This document shows positions 1 to 9,500 of a stretch of DNA of 64,000 nt, piece by piece. Both the position numbers and the translations under genes were made by a program. Source of the DNA: Filimonas zeae. Its GTDB lineage: Bacteria; Bacteroidota; Bacteroidia; Chitinophagales; Chitinophagaceae. Within the stretch, counting starts at the first letter, position 1; each line of letters starts with the position of its first letter. The stretch spans positions 1,116,001-1,180,000 of the forward strand of contig NZ_BMIB01000003.1 in the NCBI RefSeq assembly GCF_014641615.1. Direction: 5' to 3'. The notes under the pieces are model-generated. The model was given only the letters and a program-made list of their open reading frames with translations. It was not told the origin of the DNA and made no database searches.

Positions 1-1207
1 CATTCAGCACAGGCTTGTCAACCCCATTGGTAGCAAGCTCGCGGAAGCCATAAAACCAGGGTTGGTTTTCAAACTCGAAAGACCAGTTTACTGCTCCTAT
101 AATATTAGTACCATACTGCTCGTCCAAATCCAGAATGCGGGGAATAGAAGCAGCCGTGTAGCTGGAATACATAGTACCATTGCGATAGGCATTCTGCGGA
201 TCTGTTTTCATACCGCAGGCAGCACATCCCTCCGGGTCAGACTCGCCTATAATAACAGGAATGTTTTTCAGCTCCGGAAAAGACGAAATAATTTTAAGAT
301 GCCTGTTTACATCTTTCAGCTGATTACTCATTCCCATCCGCACCCGGTTATCAATAAACTTAGGATAACCTTTTGCGTGAAATGCGAGAAAATCAATAGG
401 TGCGCCAATTTTTCCGGTAGCCTCGTTTTTCTCTGTCAGGCAATGCACAATAAACTTACGCATAAACTCACCGGCTCCGCCTGTTGCGTGCGGCCCGCCC
501 ATTTTAGCAGTGGGTAAAGCTCTTTTTACTGCGGCAGAAGCATAATCGTACATTTTACAATACACTTTTACTTTGTCTTCCACCATCAGATAATAACCAT
601 CAGCTTCGTTCCAAAGCTCCCAATACCAGCTTTCTACTTCTTTTTTGCCATAACGCTGAATACAATGGGTAACCCATTGAAAAATGAGCTCTTCCCATTT
701 ATCATAGTCCTTGGGCGGATAGGCCCAGCCTGTGCATATTTCCTTGTAATTAACACCGGGCTTCCAGTAATGGCGGTAGGGCGTGGGGTTGGTAGACAAT
801 GCCTCAGGCATAAAGCCAATTTGTGCAAGAGGCTTCATTTTGCGGTTAATGTAAGTGTCGAAAATGGAATCCACAATGTTCCAGCTATATATGGGATTGC
901 CATCCTTATCTTCCGTATACATATTGGTTGACCCCCATTTTAAGGCTGCCGTTCCATCGCCGGTATTCATCAGATTGTGCGCACGCACATATACCGGAAC
1001 CGGACTTAAAGCAGCCAGCTCAGACAGCAGCTTTCTGCCATCTTTCATATACGTATAGTTGGGCTCATCGTAGCCAAACCAGGCCCAGATGGGTTTCAAC
1101 GCCCCCTTTTGCCTGCCGGCATCTACTTCAATGGATACAGTTGGCTGCTGGGCACATACAGACAGGGTAGCAAAACAGCAAAGAAAAAGCATTGGTTTTA
1201 TCTTCAT
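1..1207 (-). CDS. GH39-like glycoside hydrolase, 3' end outside window
   Basis: Translation from ATG at 1207 gives about 402 residues, open to the window edge, so the C terminus is missing. A Sec signal peptide ending near CAQQ (residues 18-21) indicates export. A TIM-barrel clan GH-A pattern is visible: the acid/base motif WELWNEAD near residue 200 and a GESDPEG motif near residue 321 at the expected nucleophile position. This resembles GH39 beta-xylosidases, which remove xylose or related sugars from oligosaccharides. The substrate is not determinable here. The gene stands alone behind a short promoter. Family assignment is by motif memory, not a search. Confidence 0.72.
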   Translation of the reverse strand, partial: MKIKPMLFLCCFATLSVCAQQPTVSIEVDAGRQKGALKPIWAWFGYDEPNYTYMKDGRKLLSELAALSPVPVYVRAHNLMNTGDGTAALKWGSTNMYTEDKDGNPIYSWNIVDSIFDTYINRKMKPLAQIGFMPEALSTNPTPYRHYWKPGVNYKEICTGWAYPPKDYDKWEELIFQWVTHCIQRYGKKEVESWYWELWNEADGYYLMVEDKVKVYCKMYDYASAAVKRALPTAKMGGPHATGGAGEFMRKFIVHCLTEKNEATGKIGAPIDFLAFHAKGYPKFIDNRVRMGMSNQLKDVNRHLKIISSFPELKNIPVIIGESDPEGCAACGMKTDPQNAYRNGTMYSSYTAASIPRILDLDEQYGTNIIGAVNWSFEFENQPWFYGFRELATNGVDKPVLN

Positions 1208-1248
1208 CGGACATGCATTTCTATGGACAAGAATAAGTGTTACTGTAA

Positions 1249-1256
1249 CAAATATA
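1249..1256 (-). promoter_or_regulatory. Bacteroidota -7 element for the GH39-like gene
   Basis: On the minus strand this reads TATATTTG, a perfect TAnnTTTG box, 42 bases upstream of the ATG at 1207. The -33 position is poor (no TTTG), so an activator may be needed. Assigned by pattern only. Confidence 0.45.
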
Positions 1257-1350
1257 GCCGTATGCCCTTACAATGACAGATGAAGTTTTAAATATATGAG
1301 TAGCACTACAAAATTAACCAATACCCCAGCCCAGTGAGGCACATTTCCAT

Positions 1351-1821
1351 TTAATTATAAGATACAGAAGCTACACCGGATGCACTAACCGGATTATTTA
1401 TTACCACCATAGATAACAACTTATCTGCTATCTGCATCAACAAATTCTGTTGCTCTGCCGATAGCTTGCGTGGCTGAGCATCCATTACACATATACTACC
1501 CAGAAACAAGCCTGAAGTGGTAACCAACGGCAGCCCGGCGTAAAATTTTGCATATACAGGTGCACCAGCCTGTTCTTGCTCCGCCGTCCACACAAGATTA
1601 TACATCATATACAACTCAGGCGCGGTACGGGACAGAAATGACATAAATATATCACACACATCAGCAGGGAAACCGGTATTCTCTTTCACATAACCAACCC
1701 GCTCACCCAATACTGTTAAAACAGCAACAGGTATGTCGCATTCCGCTGCAAGTAACTCCAGGCATTTGCTGATCTCTTTATTCCTGTTCAGCTGTAATTT
1801 CACTTTAGGCACACCAGTCAT
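1351..1821 (-). CDS. Stand-alone GAF domain protein
   Basis: 156 residues forming essentially one GAF domain, a small-molecule or signal-binding fold. The segment YAGLPLVTTSGLFLGSICVM (about residues 95-115) is a typical GAF core. It closely resembles the N-terminal GAF of the hybrid kinase at 57705-61274, which has YAGYPLIDRNGFRLGALCVL followed by the same PRKLS turn. There is no signal peptide, membrane segment or output domain, so it is a cytosolic sensor-type protein of unknown ligand. It is transcribed alone, with a -7 box just upstream. The start at 1821 is the only good Met before the domain. Confidence 0.75.
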   Translation of the reverse strand: MTGVPKVKLQLNRNKEISKCLELLAAECDIPVAVLTVLGERVGYVKENTGFPADVCDIFMSFLSRTAPELYMMYNLVWTAEQEQAGAPVYAKFYAGLPLVTTSGLFLGSICVMDAQPRKLSAEQQNLLMQIADKLLSMVVINNPVSASGVASVSYN

Positions 1822-1840
1822 CGTTGAATATTTTCTGTTT

Positions 1841-1848
1841 CAAATGTA
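1841..1848 (-). promoter_or_regulatory. -7 element for the GAF gene
   Basis: Minus-strand TACATTTG, matching TAnnTTTG, 20 bases upstream of the ATG. The -33 position does not contain TTTG. Confidence 0.4.
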
Positions 1849-1885
1849 GTCAGGTGTTTAAACACAGGGCTGATAAAACACTTAA

Positions 1886-2041
1886 TTGTACCTTAAAGCA
1901 GCATTAACTTCTGGCGGAAGATGCTATGGAAGAGACACCTCCAATGAAGCAAATGCAGACAACCCGGATAACCAGGTACCAGATGACGCCTCAATAACCT
2001 ATACGGGTGTTAACAGCCTTGAGCAAAGTGCCAATAAGTAA
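1886..2041 (+). other. Intergenic stretch with a short open frame, possible remnant
   Basis: The 350-base gap 1822-2172 holds the GAF promoter on the left and the hydrolase promoter on the right. Between them is a frame open for about 51 codons without an ATG. It ends in acidic/polar sequence (for example EANADNPDNQVPDDASITY) and TAA at 2039-2041. It could be the tail of a decayed gene or chance. I recognise no family. Confidence 0.2.
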
Positions 2042-2112
2042 ACAAACCGGAAACTTCAATTACCCTGTTGCCGGGTTTAGCCACGAGTATGTCCGGTTCA
2101 ACCATTTTACAC

Positions 2113-2161
2113 CTTGTTAGCGGAGAAGCGCCCCCCAATTTTGTGCTATCACTAACACAAA
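2113..2161 (+). promoter_or_regulatory. Promoter with overlapping TTTGTG-N10-CACAAA operator
   Basis: CTTG at 2113-2116, a 19-base spacer, then CAATTTTG at 2136-2143 gives a Bacteroidota-type promoter. A dyad TTTGTG (2140-2145) and CACAAA (2156-2161) overlaps the -7 box and start region. The same 22-bp dyad, with the same inner ten bases and the same CTTG-N19-CAAnTTTG layout, occurs at 10388-10436. A repressor bound here would block the hydrolase gene starting at 2173. Confidence 0.55.
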
Positions 2162-2172
2162 ATGCCTGAGTC

Positions 2173-3186
2173 ATGAAAGCGCTCTTATTAACCGTCGTCC
2201 TTAGCTATGTAAGCATCGTAAATACTAAAGCCAAAGCCTCGCTGACAGATAGTGCCTGGGCCAATGCTACAGAAACAGCCAATGCCTTCAGCCACCCTAA
2301 ACAAATAAATGCCGGTGTATTAAACATAGGATATGCAGAACTGGGGCCAGCCAGCGGTCAACCTGTTATTTTGCTACACGGATGGCCTTATGATATTCAC
2401 AGCTACACACAGGTTTCAGGCCTGCTGGCCGCTAAAGGCTACCATGTAATAGTACCTTATCTGCGGGGGTATGGCACTACCCGTTTTCTGAATAAAAATA
2501 CCATGCGTAACGGCCAGCAGGCGGCGCTGGCTGCTGATATTATTGCACTGATGGATGCACTGCATATAGAAAAAGCAGTGATTGGTGGCTTTGACTGGGG
2601 TGCGCGTACCGCGGATATTATTGCCGCCCTGTGGCCGGAGCGCTGTAAAGCATTGGTATCGGTAAGTGGCTACCTTATCGGTAGTCAGCAGGCAAACAAA
2701 GCGCCGCTGAACCCTAAAGCAGAACTGAGCTGGTGGTACCAGTTTTACTTTGCCACACCACGCGGTGAGGAAGGCTACCAGGCTAACACCAGTGATTTTG
2801 CCCGCCTTATCTGGCAAACAGCCTCTCCTGCCTGGCAATTCACAGATAGCACTTTTGCCCTTTCTGCCACCGCTTTTACTAATCCTGACCATGTGGCAAT
2901 TGTAATACACAATTACCGCTGGCGCCTGGGACTGGCTGCCGGAGAAAAGCAATACGACGCGCTGGAGAAAAAACTGGCTACAGGCCCGGCAATTACCGTT
3001 CCCACCGTTACCCTGGAAGGCGATGCCAATGGCGCCCCGCACCCCGACCCTTCAGCCTACGCTGCCAGGTTTACCGGAAAATATGTACACCATACACTTA
3101 CGGGCGGCGTAGGTCATAATCCTCCGCAGGAAGCTCCGGTAGCATTTGCTGCTGCCATAGAGGAAGCAGACCAGCTGGCCCGTTAA
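2173..3186 (+). CDS. Exported alpha/beta hydrolase, epoxide-hydrolase-like
   Basis: 337 residues with an N-terminal signal peptide (cleavage near KAKA, residues 20-24), so probably periplasmic. The alpha/beta-hydrolase core shows the oxyanion loop HGWPYD (about 79-84), a nucleophile elbow GGFDWGAR (about 140-147) with Asp as nucleophile, and a C-terminal catalytic His in GGVGHNPP (about 313-320). An Asp nucleophile points to the epoxide hydrolase/haloalkane dehalogenase branch, not esterases. It is a single gene with a hairpin after it. Its promoter carries the same operator as the DoxX-like gene at 10447, suggesting co-regulation. The substrate is unknown. Confidence 0.8.
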   Translation: MKALLLTVVLSYVSIVNTKAKASLTDSAWANATETANAFSHPKQINAGVLNIGYAELGPASGQPVILLHGWPYDIHSYTQVSGLLAAKGYHVIVPYLRGYGTTRFLNKNTMRNGQQAALAADIIALMDALHIEKAVIGGFDWGARTADIIAALWPERCKALVSVSGYLIGSQQANKAPLNPKAELSWWYQFYFATPRGEEGYQANTSDFARLIWQTASPAWQFTDSTFALSATAFTNPDHVAIVIHNYRWRLGLAAGEKQYDALEKKLATGPAITVPTVTLEGDANGAPHPDPSAYAARFTGKYVHHTLTGGVGHNPPQEAPVAFAAAIEEADQLAR

Positions 3187-3194
3187 AAAGGTGA

Positions 3195-3232
3195 TAATAA
3201 GCCGCTTTCTACATCGGATAGGCGGCTTATTA
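3195..3232 (+). terminator. Hairpin after the hydrolase gene
   Basis: Perfect 11-bp stem TAATAAGCCGC / GCGGCTTATTA (3195-3205 and 3222-3232) with a 16-base loop. There is no clear T tract, so it may be an attenuating or mRNA-stabilising hairpin. Confidence 0.45.
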
Positions 3233-3252
3233 CCATACACCTGCATTAAGTT

Positions 3253-3283
3253 ATTGTTACTAATCCATAGAATACTAACTTTG
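3253..3283 (+). promoter_or_regulatory. Promoter of the sulfatase-family gene
   Basis: ATTG (3253-3256), 19-base spacer, TAACTTTG (3276-3283), a close match to TTTG-N19-TAnnTTTG. It leaves a leader of about 45 bases before the ATG at 3335. Confidence 0.6.
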
Positions 3284-3334
3284 CGCGGCGAAAGCAGGTT
3301 TTTGTTCTGCTAATTCGTTTTATACCCCTACAGT

Positions 3335-5260
3335 ATGGTTAAAGAGATAGCTGCAACCGCTGCTCAAAAAAGCCGGTTGTTTTTTTTCAGTTCTGTTTTT
3401 GTACTGACCCTTTTTCTGGCCTGCCGTATTGTTTTTCATGTATACTATCATACTACTTTCTCCCATTTGTCGGTGAAAGACTTTCTACGGGTGTATTGCG
3501 GAGGCGCCTATTTTGATCTTTCAGCACTTGCCGTACAAAATGCTTTGTTTATTGTATGGATGTGTATTCCGGTAAACGCTGCCTGGCAAAAAACACACAT
3601 GCGTATTGCATTGTTGCTGTTTATTGTTTTTAATGCTGCCGGTATTGCGCTGAGTGTATTTGATATTGCTTTCTTTGATTTTTCTCACAAACGCCTTACA
3701 GCAGATATCTTCCACTTTGGAGGCAAATCAGACAATTTCCTTACCCTGGTACCTGCTTTCCTGAAAAACTACTGGTATCTGGCGGTTTTCTTTCTGGCGA
3801 TGGTATACGTAATCCGACGGTTTGCCCGTAATTATATAGCCCGCTTTCCTATAATGCCTGCGCGGCATAAAGCGGGCCGCATTACGGGAACGCTACTGAC
3901 GCTGGTGGTTTGGATGGGCTTAATGTTGCTTAACTTCAGGGGCTGGCTGGCGCTGATACCTATCAGCATTACCGATGCCGGTAAATTTGCCAGCGCCCAA
4001 AACATTCCACTGGTGCTTAACACGCCTTTTACCTTTGCCAAATCTATCGGAGCGCAGGGCTTGCCCAATCTGGCTTATTATACGCCTGAAGCAACCAACC
4101 AATTCTACTCCCCCGTTCACCAGCCCGTAAAAGTGGCGGGCAACCGCTTTCAAAAACGTAACGTGGTGGTTATTGCTTTGGAAAGCTTTAGTAAAGAGTT
4201 TACCGGCAACGCAGGCAGCGCGGTTACCTATACGCCGTTTTTGGATTCTCTGGCAAAAGAAAGTCTGTTTTTCAGCAACGCATGGTCAAACGGCAAACAA
4301 AGTATACAGGGAATTCCAGCTATTCTGGCATCTATACCCAGCCTTTCAGATGCCCCTTTTACTAATTCCGTGTATGCAGGTAACAATTACAAAGGGCTGG
4401 CTGGTATATTAAGAGATGAAAATTACTATACAGCTTTTTTCCACGGAGCCAATAATGGTTCCTTTAATTTTGATGCGTTTGCCAGTCAGGCAGGCTACCA
4501 CGATTATTATGGCAGAAGCGAGTACCATAACGAGCAGGATTATGATGGCAACTGGGGTATATGGGATGAAGCTTTTCTACAGTTTGCAGGTAAAAAAATG
4601 AGCGGCTTTCCACAGCCCTTCCATACAGCTATATTTACCCTTAATTCGCACCATCCGTTTGCCATTCCGGCTAAATACGAAAAGCAATTTAAGGGTGATG
4701 GCAATAATCCGCTCAGCCGGGCTATACAATACACAGATTACAGCCTGCGACTATTCTTCAATAGCATCCGAAACGAGCCCTGGTATACAAATACCGTTTT
4801 TGTTTTTGCAGCAGATCATACCGGCATGTCAAATCATCCTTTCTACAGCAATCTGGCAGGGCAATACCAGATTCCCGTATTAATATTCGATCCCTCCGGC
4901 AGTATTGGAAAAAAGGAAGAAACTGCTACTCTATCACAGTCAGACATAGTACCCACCCTACTGCACCTTCTGGGATATCAGAAACCGTTCTTTGCACTGG
5001 GTAATGATATTTACCAGCATCCATCTTTCGCGGTATATTATACCAACAGTTGCTATAACATAGCGCAAGGCAACTACCTGTACTCATTCGATGGTAAAAA
5101 AGGAATCGGCCTGTATAATATACAAGCGGATTCTCTATTGCAGCGCAATCTGTTAAACCAGCCTGGCGATAGTATCAGCACTGGCATGGAACGCCAGCTA
5201 AAAGCCTATCTGCAGCAATACACCACGCATATCAGAAACAATAGTATGGCAGTTAAATAA
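3335..5260 (+). CDS. LTA synthase family sulfatase-like membrane enzyme
   Basis: 641 residues. The N-terminal 220 or so hold about five hydrophobic segments. An extracytoplasmic alkaline-phosphatase/sulfatase domain follows: VVVIALESFSKEF (metal-binding Glu, about 280), the KQSIQGIPA stretch at the usual Thr/Ser nucleophile position (about 327), and FVFAADHTGMSNH (metal-binding Asp-His, about 487). Members transfer phospho-alcohol head groups (phosphoglycerol, phosphoethanolamine) to envelope glycans or lipids. Bacteroidota have no classical lipoteichoic acid, so the acceptor here is unknown. It has its own promoter; the convergent DUF1684 gene ends 10 bases away. Confidence 0.82.
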   Translation: MVKEIAATAAQKSRLFFFSSVFVLTLFLACRIVFHVYYHTTFSHLSVKDFLRVYCGGAYFDLSALAVQNALFIVWMCIPVNAAWQKTHMRIALLLFIVFNAAGIALSVFDIAFFDFSHKRLTADIFHFGGKSDNFLTLVPAFLKNYWYLAVFFLAMVYVIRRFARNYIARFPIMPARHKAGRITGTLLTLVVWMGLMLLNFRGWLALIPISITDAGKFASAQNIPLVLNTPFTFAKSIGAQGLPNLAYYTPEATNQFYSPVHQPVKVAGNRFQKRNVVVIALESFSKEFTGNAGSAVTYTPFLDSLAKESLFFSNAWSNGKQSIQGIPAILASIPSLSDAPFTNSVYAGNNYKGLAGILRDENYYTAFFHGANNGSFNFDAFASQAGYHDYYGRSEYHNEQDYDGNWGIWDEAFLQFAGKKMSGFPQPFHTAIFTLNSHHPFAIPAKYEKQFKGDGNNPLSRAIQYTDYSLRLFFNSIRNEPWYTNTVFVFAADHTGMSNHPFYSNLAGQYQIPVLIFDPSGSIGKKEETATLSQSDIVPTLLHLLGYQKPFFALGNDIYQHPSFAVYYTNSCYNIAQGNYLYSFDGKKGIGLYNIQADSLLQRNLLNQPGDSISTGMERQLKAYLQQYTTHIRNNSMAVK

Positions 5261-5270
5261 CCTGTAGTGC

Positions 5271-6191
5271 TTAATGAATATGATAATCCTTTTCACCTGC
5301 CAGAATAGCTACCGGTAATACGTTAGACTGTGGTGGTAACGGACAGGTAGCATATTCAGTAAATACACAGGGTGGATTAATGGCCCGGTTAAAGTCTATA
5401 TAAGTATTACCCGCGTCATCTGCCTTATCAACAGTAATAAAGCGGCCCGAAGCGTAGGTTTGCTCACCACTGGTTTTATCGCCAAATACAATGAAATAGC
5501 CTTCGCGTGAGGCACTGATGATATCAAGCGTATAAGGTGCTCCCTTATAGCTGAATGCAATTTTACCTACTGCTTTGTTCTCAAAAGACTGCCCTATTTT
5601 GTTTTTAAACAATATGGGGCCACCCTCACTTTCAGCAGCTATAAAACGCGCAGGTATCCTCCATGCCGTATCAACCGGAAACCGGGGTACGCCTGTAAAC
5701 TGCTTTACGGCAGGGCTATTGGTATCCCATACACGCAGGCCATATTTATCCTGTCGCCTGATAATAATCCACTGAAAGCCATCTATAGCAAAACGAACGG
5801 GTTGCCTGTCTGCCTCACCAACGGTGATAACCCTGTCTGTGCCATTATAACCGCTAACCTTTATGGCTGCATTATTCAGATGAAAAGCAATCTTCCCCTT
5901 ATCCAGCATATAGCTTCCTCCCTGCCGTTCCGGAAAGTTTTTTGGAAAAACGATGGCATTGCTACTATCTGCGCCAAACGAATTACTCCCCTCCTTCAAC
6001 CAGTACAACCCCACCAGACTTAACCAGCCATCTTTCTTTTTTAACTCATCCTCTCTGTTCTGATGCCATGCTTCTACTTCCTGCCGGTAGGTGGTAACCT
6101 CGTTATCCTGTGCAAGTGCATGTGTAACCATCCCAAGAGCCGGAAGCAGTAATAAATGTTTTATCAGCTGGTGCGAAGCAGTTTGTTTCAT
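5271..6191 (-). CDS. DUF1684 family secreted protein
   Basis: 306 residues from the ATG at 6191, chosen because it opens a signal peptide (MKQTASHQLIKHLLLLPALG) and lies 22 bases below a consensus promoter; the longer frame to 6404 would include that promoter. Family hallmarks are KDGWLSLVGLYWLKEG (about 55-70) and the C-terminal DFNRAINPPCVF / YATCPLPP / LPVAILAGEK run. DUF1684 has no established biochemical role. It is probably periplasmic and transcribed alone, convergent with the sulfatase-family gene. Confidence 0.85.
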   Translation of the reverse strand: MKQTASHQLIKHLLLLPALGMVTHALAQDNEVTTYRQEVEAWHQNREDELKKKDGWLSLVGLYWLKEGSNSFGADSSNAIVFPKNFPERQGGSYMLDKGKIAFHLNNAAIKVSGYNGTDRVITVGEADRQPVRFAIDGFQWIIIRRQDKYGLRVWDTNSPAVKQFTGVPRFPVDTAWRIPARFIAAESEGGPILFKNKIGQSFENKAVGKIAFSYKGAPYTLDIISASREGYFIVFGDKTSGEQTYASGRFITVDKADDAGNTYIDFNRAINPPCVFTEYATCPLPPQSNVLPVAILAGEKDYHIH

Positions 6192-6212
6192 AAACCCTAC
6201 TTTATAAGTAGA

Positions 6213-6243
6213 CAAATATAGTAACACGGGCCCGTACCTCAAA
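6213..6243 (-). promoter_or_regulatory. Consensus Bacteroidota promoter for the DUF1684 gene
   Basis: Minus strand: TTTG (6240-6243), exactly 19 bases, TATATTTG (6213-6220). Both elements match the consensus fully, and the position decides the start codon at 6191. Confidence 0.75.
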
Positions 6244-6318
6244 AAAGTACAGACGCAATAACAAAACACAACTTCCGCAGATGCATTTGTTATTTTTGAA
6301 GCAAGAACACATACCGGT

Positions 6319-6464
6319 ATGAAGGCAAAAGAAATACTGCAACAACACATAGCTAAAAAATGTTCTGGGGGCAGGCAGATTGCACCTTTGTTAAAACAAA
6401 CCATGCGAAAGATCTGATGCTGGAGATACCGACAGAAACTCCGCGCTTTTATAACCCGAAATGA
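6319..6464 (+). pseudogene. Possible frameshifted small gene remnant
   Basis: In the 398-base gap 6192-6589, an ATG at 6319 starts MKAKEILQQHIAKK and stops at 6417. A second frame from 6360 reads FWGQADCTFVKTNHAKDLML and continues to EIPTETPRFYNPK with TGA ending at 6464. Both pieces look protein-like and join with a single frame change near 6360. No family is recognised. It could be a short decayed gene or coincidence. Confidence 0.25.
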
Positions 6465-6551
6465 CCCCGTTTTGCTACGCCTCTATAGTACAAGCTGTAG
6501 GTAAATAATTGAAATACAGCTGAGAGCAGCATTTAATTTTATATAAATAAG

Positions 6552-6559
6552 TACTTTCG
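6552..6559 (+). promoter_or_regulatory. Possible -7 element for the RHS-like gene
   Basis: TACTTTCG, one base from TAnnTTTG, 30 bases before the ATG at 6590. The -33 region is AT-rich without a clear TTTG. Confidence 0.35.
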
Positions 6560-6589
6560 TAACTCCACATCCTAAACCTGATTTAAACC

Positions 6590-9500
6590 ATGATCCGTCG
6601 CGTTTTCGGCTTATTTTCATTGGCTGCTGCTATATTAGTATCAGTTTTAGCTTCTGCACAAACTGCTCCTCAGCTTAAAGTACTAACACCACCTTCACCT
6701 GAGGTAAGTGCATTGGGTAAATTCGGACTGATACCTGTGAACAATTTTTCAGGGGTACCCAGCATCAGCTATCCTGTTTTTACAATTGAAGAAGGAGATA
6801 TCAGCTTTCCTATTTCGTTAAAATACCACGCCTCTGGTATAAAAGTAAAAGAAGACGCCAGTGAAGTAGGTCTTGGCTGGGCATTAAGTGCTGGCGGCAC
6901 TATTATAAGTAGTGAAAGAGAACGTCCGGACTTTCCTGCCGGATTTCCAACTTATGCAGCAGACATGCCTGATGCGCCGGATGCTACAACAAGCTCACGC
7001 AATCCGATAGCCAGTTTTGGTGATCACTATTATCTGTGGGGCGGAGATTTATCCATAGTAGGTGACTCACCAGAGGGATTGTTGTATTATGGGATGACAC
7101 TACCTTATAAAGGAGTAATGCGGCACTACGGTAACTTTTTCAATATCGGAGATGAACGTCCGCCAGATTTTGCTTCTGATTTGTATATGATAAATATTGG
7201 TGAAAGAAGTTACAATTTTGTTTTTAATAACGAATTTAAGCCTGTAGTACTAGGAGACGGTTCGTTGAAGATTGAACTGATAACTACCAATACCGGAACT
7301 TATCCTGACTGGAAGGTAACAGATGAAAAGGGCACCATATATTACTTTACCTTTCGGCAATTCAATTACACAAATACCGGAGGCAACGACCCTTATTATA
7401 TAAGTAATCGCACCAACCAGTCTTTGAATACCTGGCACCTGACAAAAATTGTATCAGCAGTTCATGGAGAGATCAACTTCAATTACGATAAGCCAATGCA
7501 ATCTTTTATTCATCCACTGCCTTCGGTTTCAGAAGTTGAATGGGTAGCAGGTACTTCATCGCCCAATGTGCCTCCATCAAGAAGAATTATCACCACCAAC
7601 TACTCTGTTTATGATCAGGTAAATCTATCGTCCATCAGTTTTTCAGATGGCAGTATCCGGTTTATTTATAACAATGACCGGCAGGATCTTGATAACAGCA
7701 AACGACTAACCAGCATTGAGATATATAACAAATCTGACGAACTGCAGCGGAAAGTTCAGCTACTTAATAATGCCTATTTCAATTCAAGTTCAACAGCTGA
7801 GGCAGGATACCTATCAAATTCCACCTTTATGTTCCTACCAGGCTATCCGGCAGGAGTTATAGATAAAAGGCTGAAACTAAATGGCATTACCGAAACAGAT
7901 GCAGTTGGCGGAGCCGTTAAAACTACCAGATATGCCTATAATGAACAAATACAACTTCCTGATAAACTGTCATACTCTATAGACCATTGGGGATATTATA
8001 ATGGAGCATATAATTACCGCTTAACGCCTCCAGGAACTGTTAATCTGAATTCGCAGGAAATTTCTTTTGAAGGCGCCAATCGTGAGGCTAACCCAAACGT
8101 AATGCAATCAGGAATATTAACATCCATCACCCACCCCACGGGGGGCACGACTACGTTCACCTACGAAACCAATCAATTCCCCTTTACAGAACTTGTAACA
8201 ACCTACCAGGATGCCTCTCAGAATTACTATAAGGCATCAGGATCGGCTATCATGAACTCTTCCGGGTTTATGAACGCAGATGGTAGTTTTACAGCCGCCT
8301 CAGGATGGAACGACAAAAAACTTTACATCTTCAATATGGTTAGTGCTACTGTAAGCTATCCATCTCACTATGAATTAAGTGCAGTGGTATACGAGAACAA
8401 TATGGTGTTGAAGCGTATCCGGATATTTACTACCAATACCTCATCCATAGATTCATCCATTCGCCTGGTTGGTGGAAGAACTTATAAAGTAGTTTTAGAT
8501 CCTGCATCTCAGGATTTTTATAATAGCCTGCAGATACGGATGCAGGTGTATATAAAACAAGTGTCCAGCACCAGCAGTTATGTAACCAGAACGCGTTATT
8601 CCGGAGGGCTGCGCGTAAACAAAATATCGAATTACGACCCCTTGAGTGGTAAAACCAATATTAAAAAATACACCTACTCTGGTGGTAATGAAGACGACCT
8701 TCCGATTTATATATCGCAAGCCGGAACAGACCATTGGATGGAAATGCATAACACAGAAGTTGCCGTTTATAGCAATGGTTTTTTTAAACGCTTCGGGCAG
8801 TCTATTTACCCGTTTTCAAATGGCACCAATGCTCCTTATTTTGGCTATAAAAATGTAACCATTTCGGAAAGTGAAAATAACGATCTGAACGGTACCACAG
8901 AGTATACTTATAATGCTACCGGTAATCTTAACCTTAATACCATAATAGCCTATTCCAACGTTTTACCTCAAACTGGTATGCCCAATTGTATAATACCATC
9001 CATACCTTCTATTGGCGGTGGGCGCGGTGATTTAATTGAGGAAAAAATATTCAGAAAAAAAGAGGGGGGACTGAAACCGGTAAGCAGTACGTTCTATATC
9101 TACAACCGGGATAGAACCAGCAGAATCTGGCAGTTTTTATTCCAAATGGGTTATGGCCCTTATTTGCCTGCACCTCGTGGAGCGAGGGTATATCAGATGT
9201 ATGCCCACCAGTTTTCTATCCCCGTATACCGGAATGCTTTAACCACAAAAAACAGCTATTTATACGACGATGATGGTAATCAGATATTTAACCAATACGA
9301 AACTTACACATACGACAAGGTAAATGAACATTATCAGTTAATAAAGAAAACCACCGGAGATTCAAAAGGTAATGTTGTGCATTCGCATATTAAATATGCA
9401 CAGGATTATACGAACATTGCTGACAATCCGGAAGATTTAACAGTGGCCGGCATTAAACAAATGCAAGACAAACATGTAATTGAGCCTGTTGAAACCTATA

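Noticed and set aside
62..517. 151-residue plus-strand ORF at the left edge
   Set aside because: Antisense to the partial GH39-like gene, whose minus-strand frame is open to the edge and carries catalytic motifs.
2416..3042. 208-residue minus-strand ORF
   Set aside because: Antisense shadow of the alpha/beta hydrolase gene.
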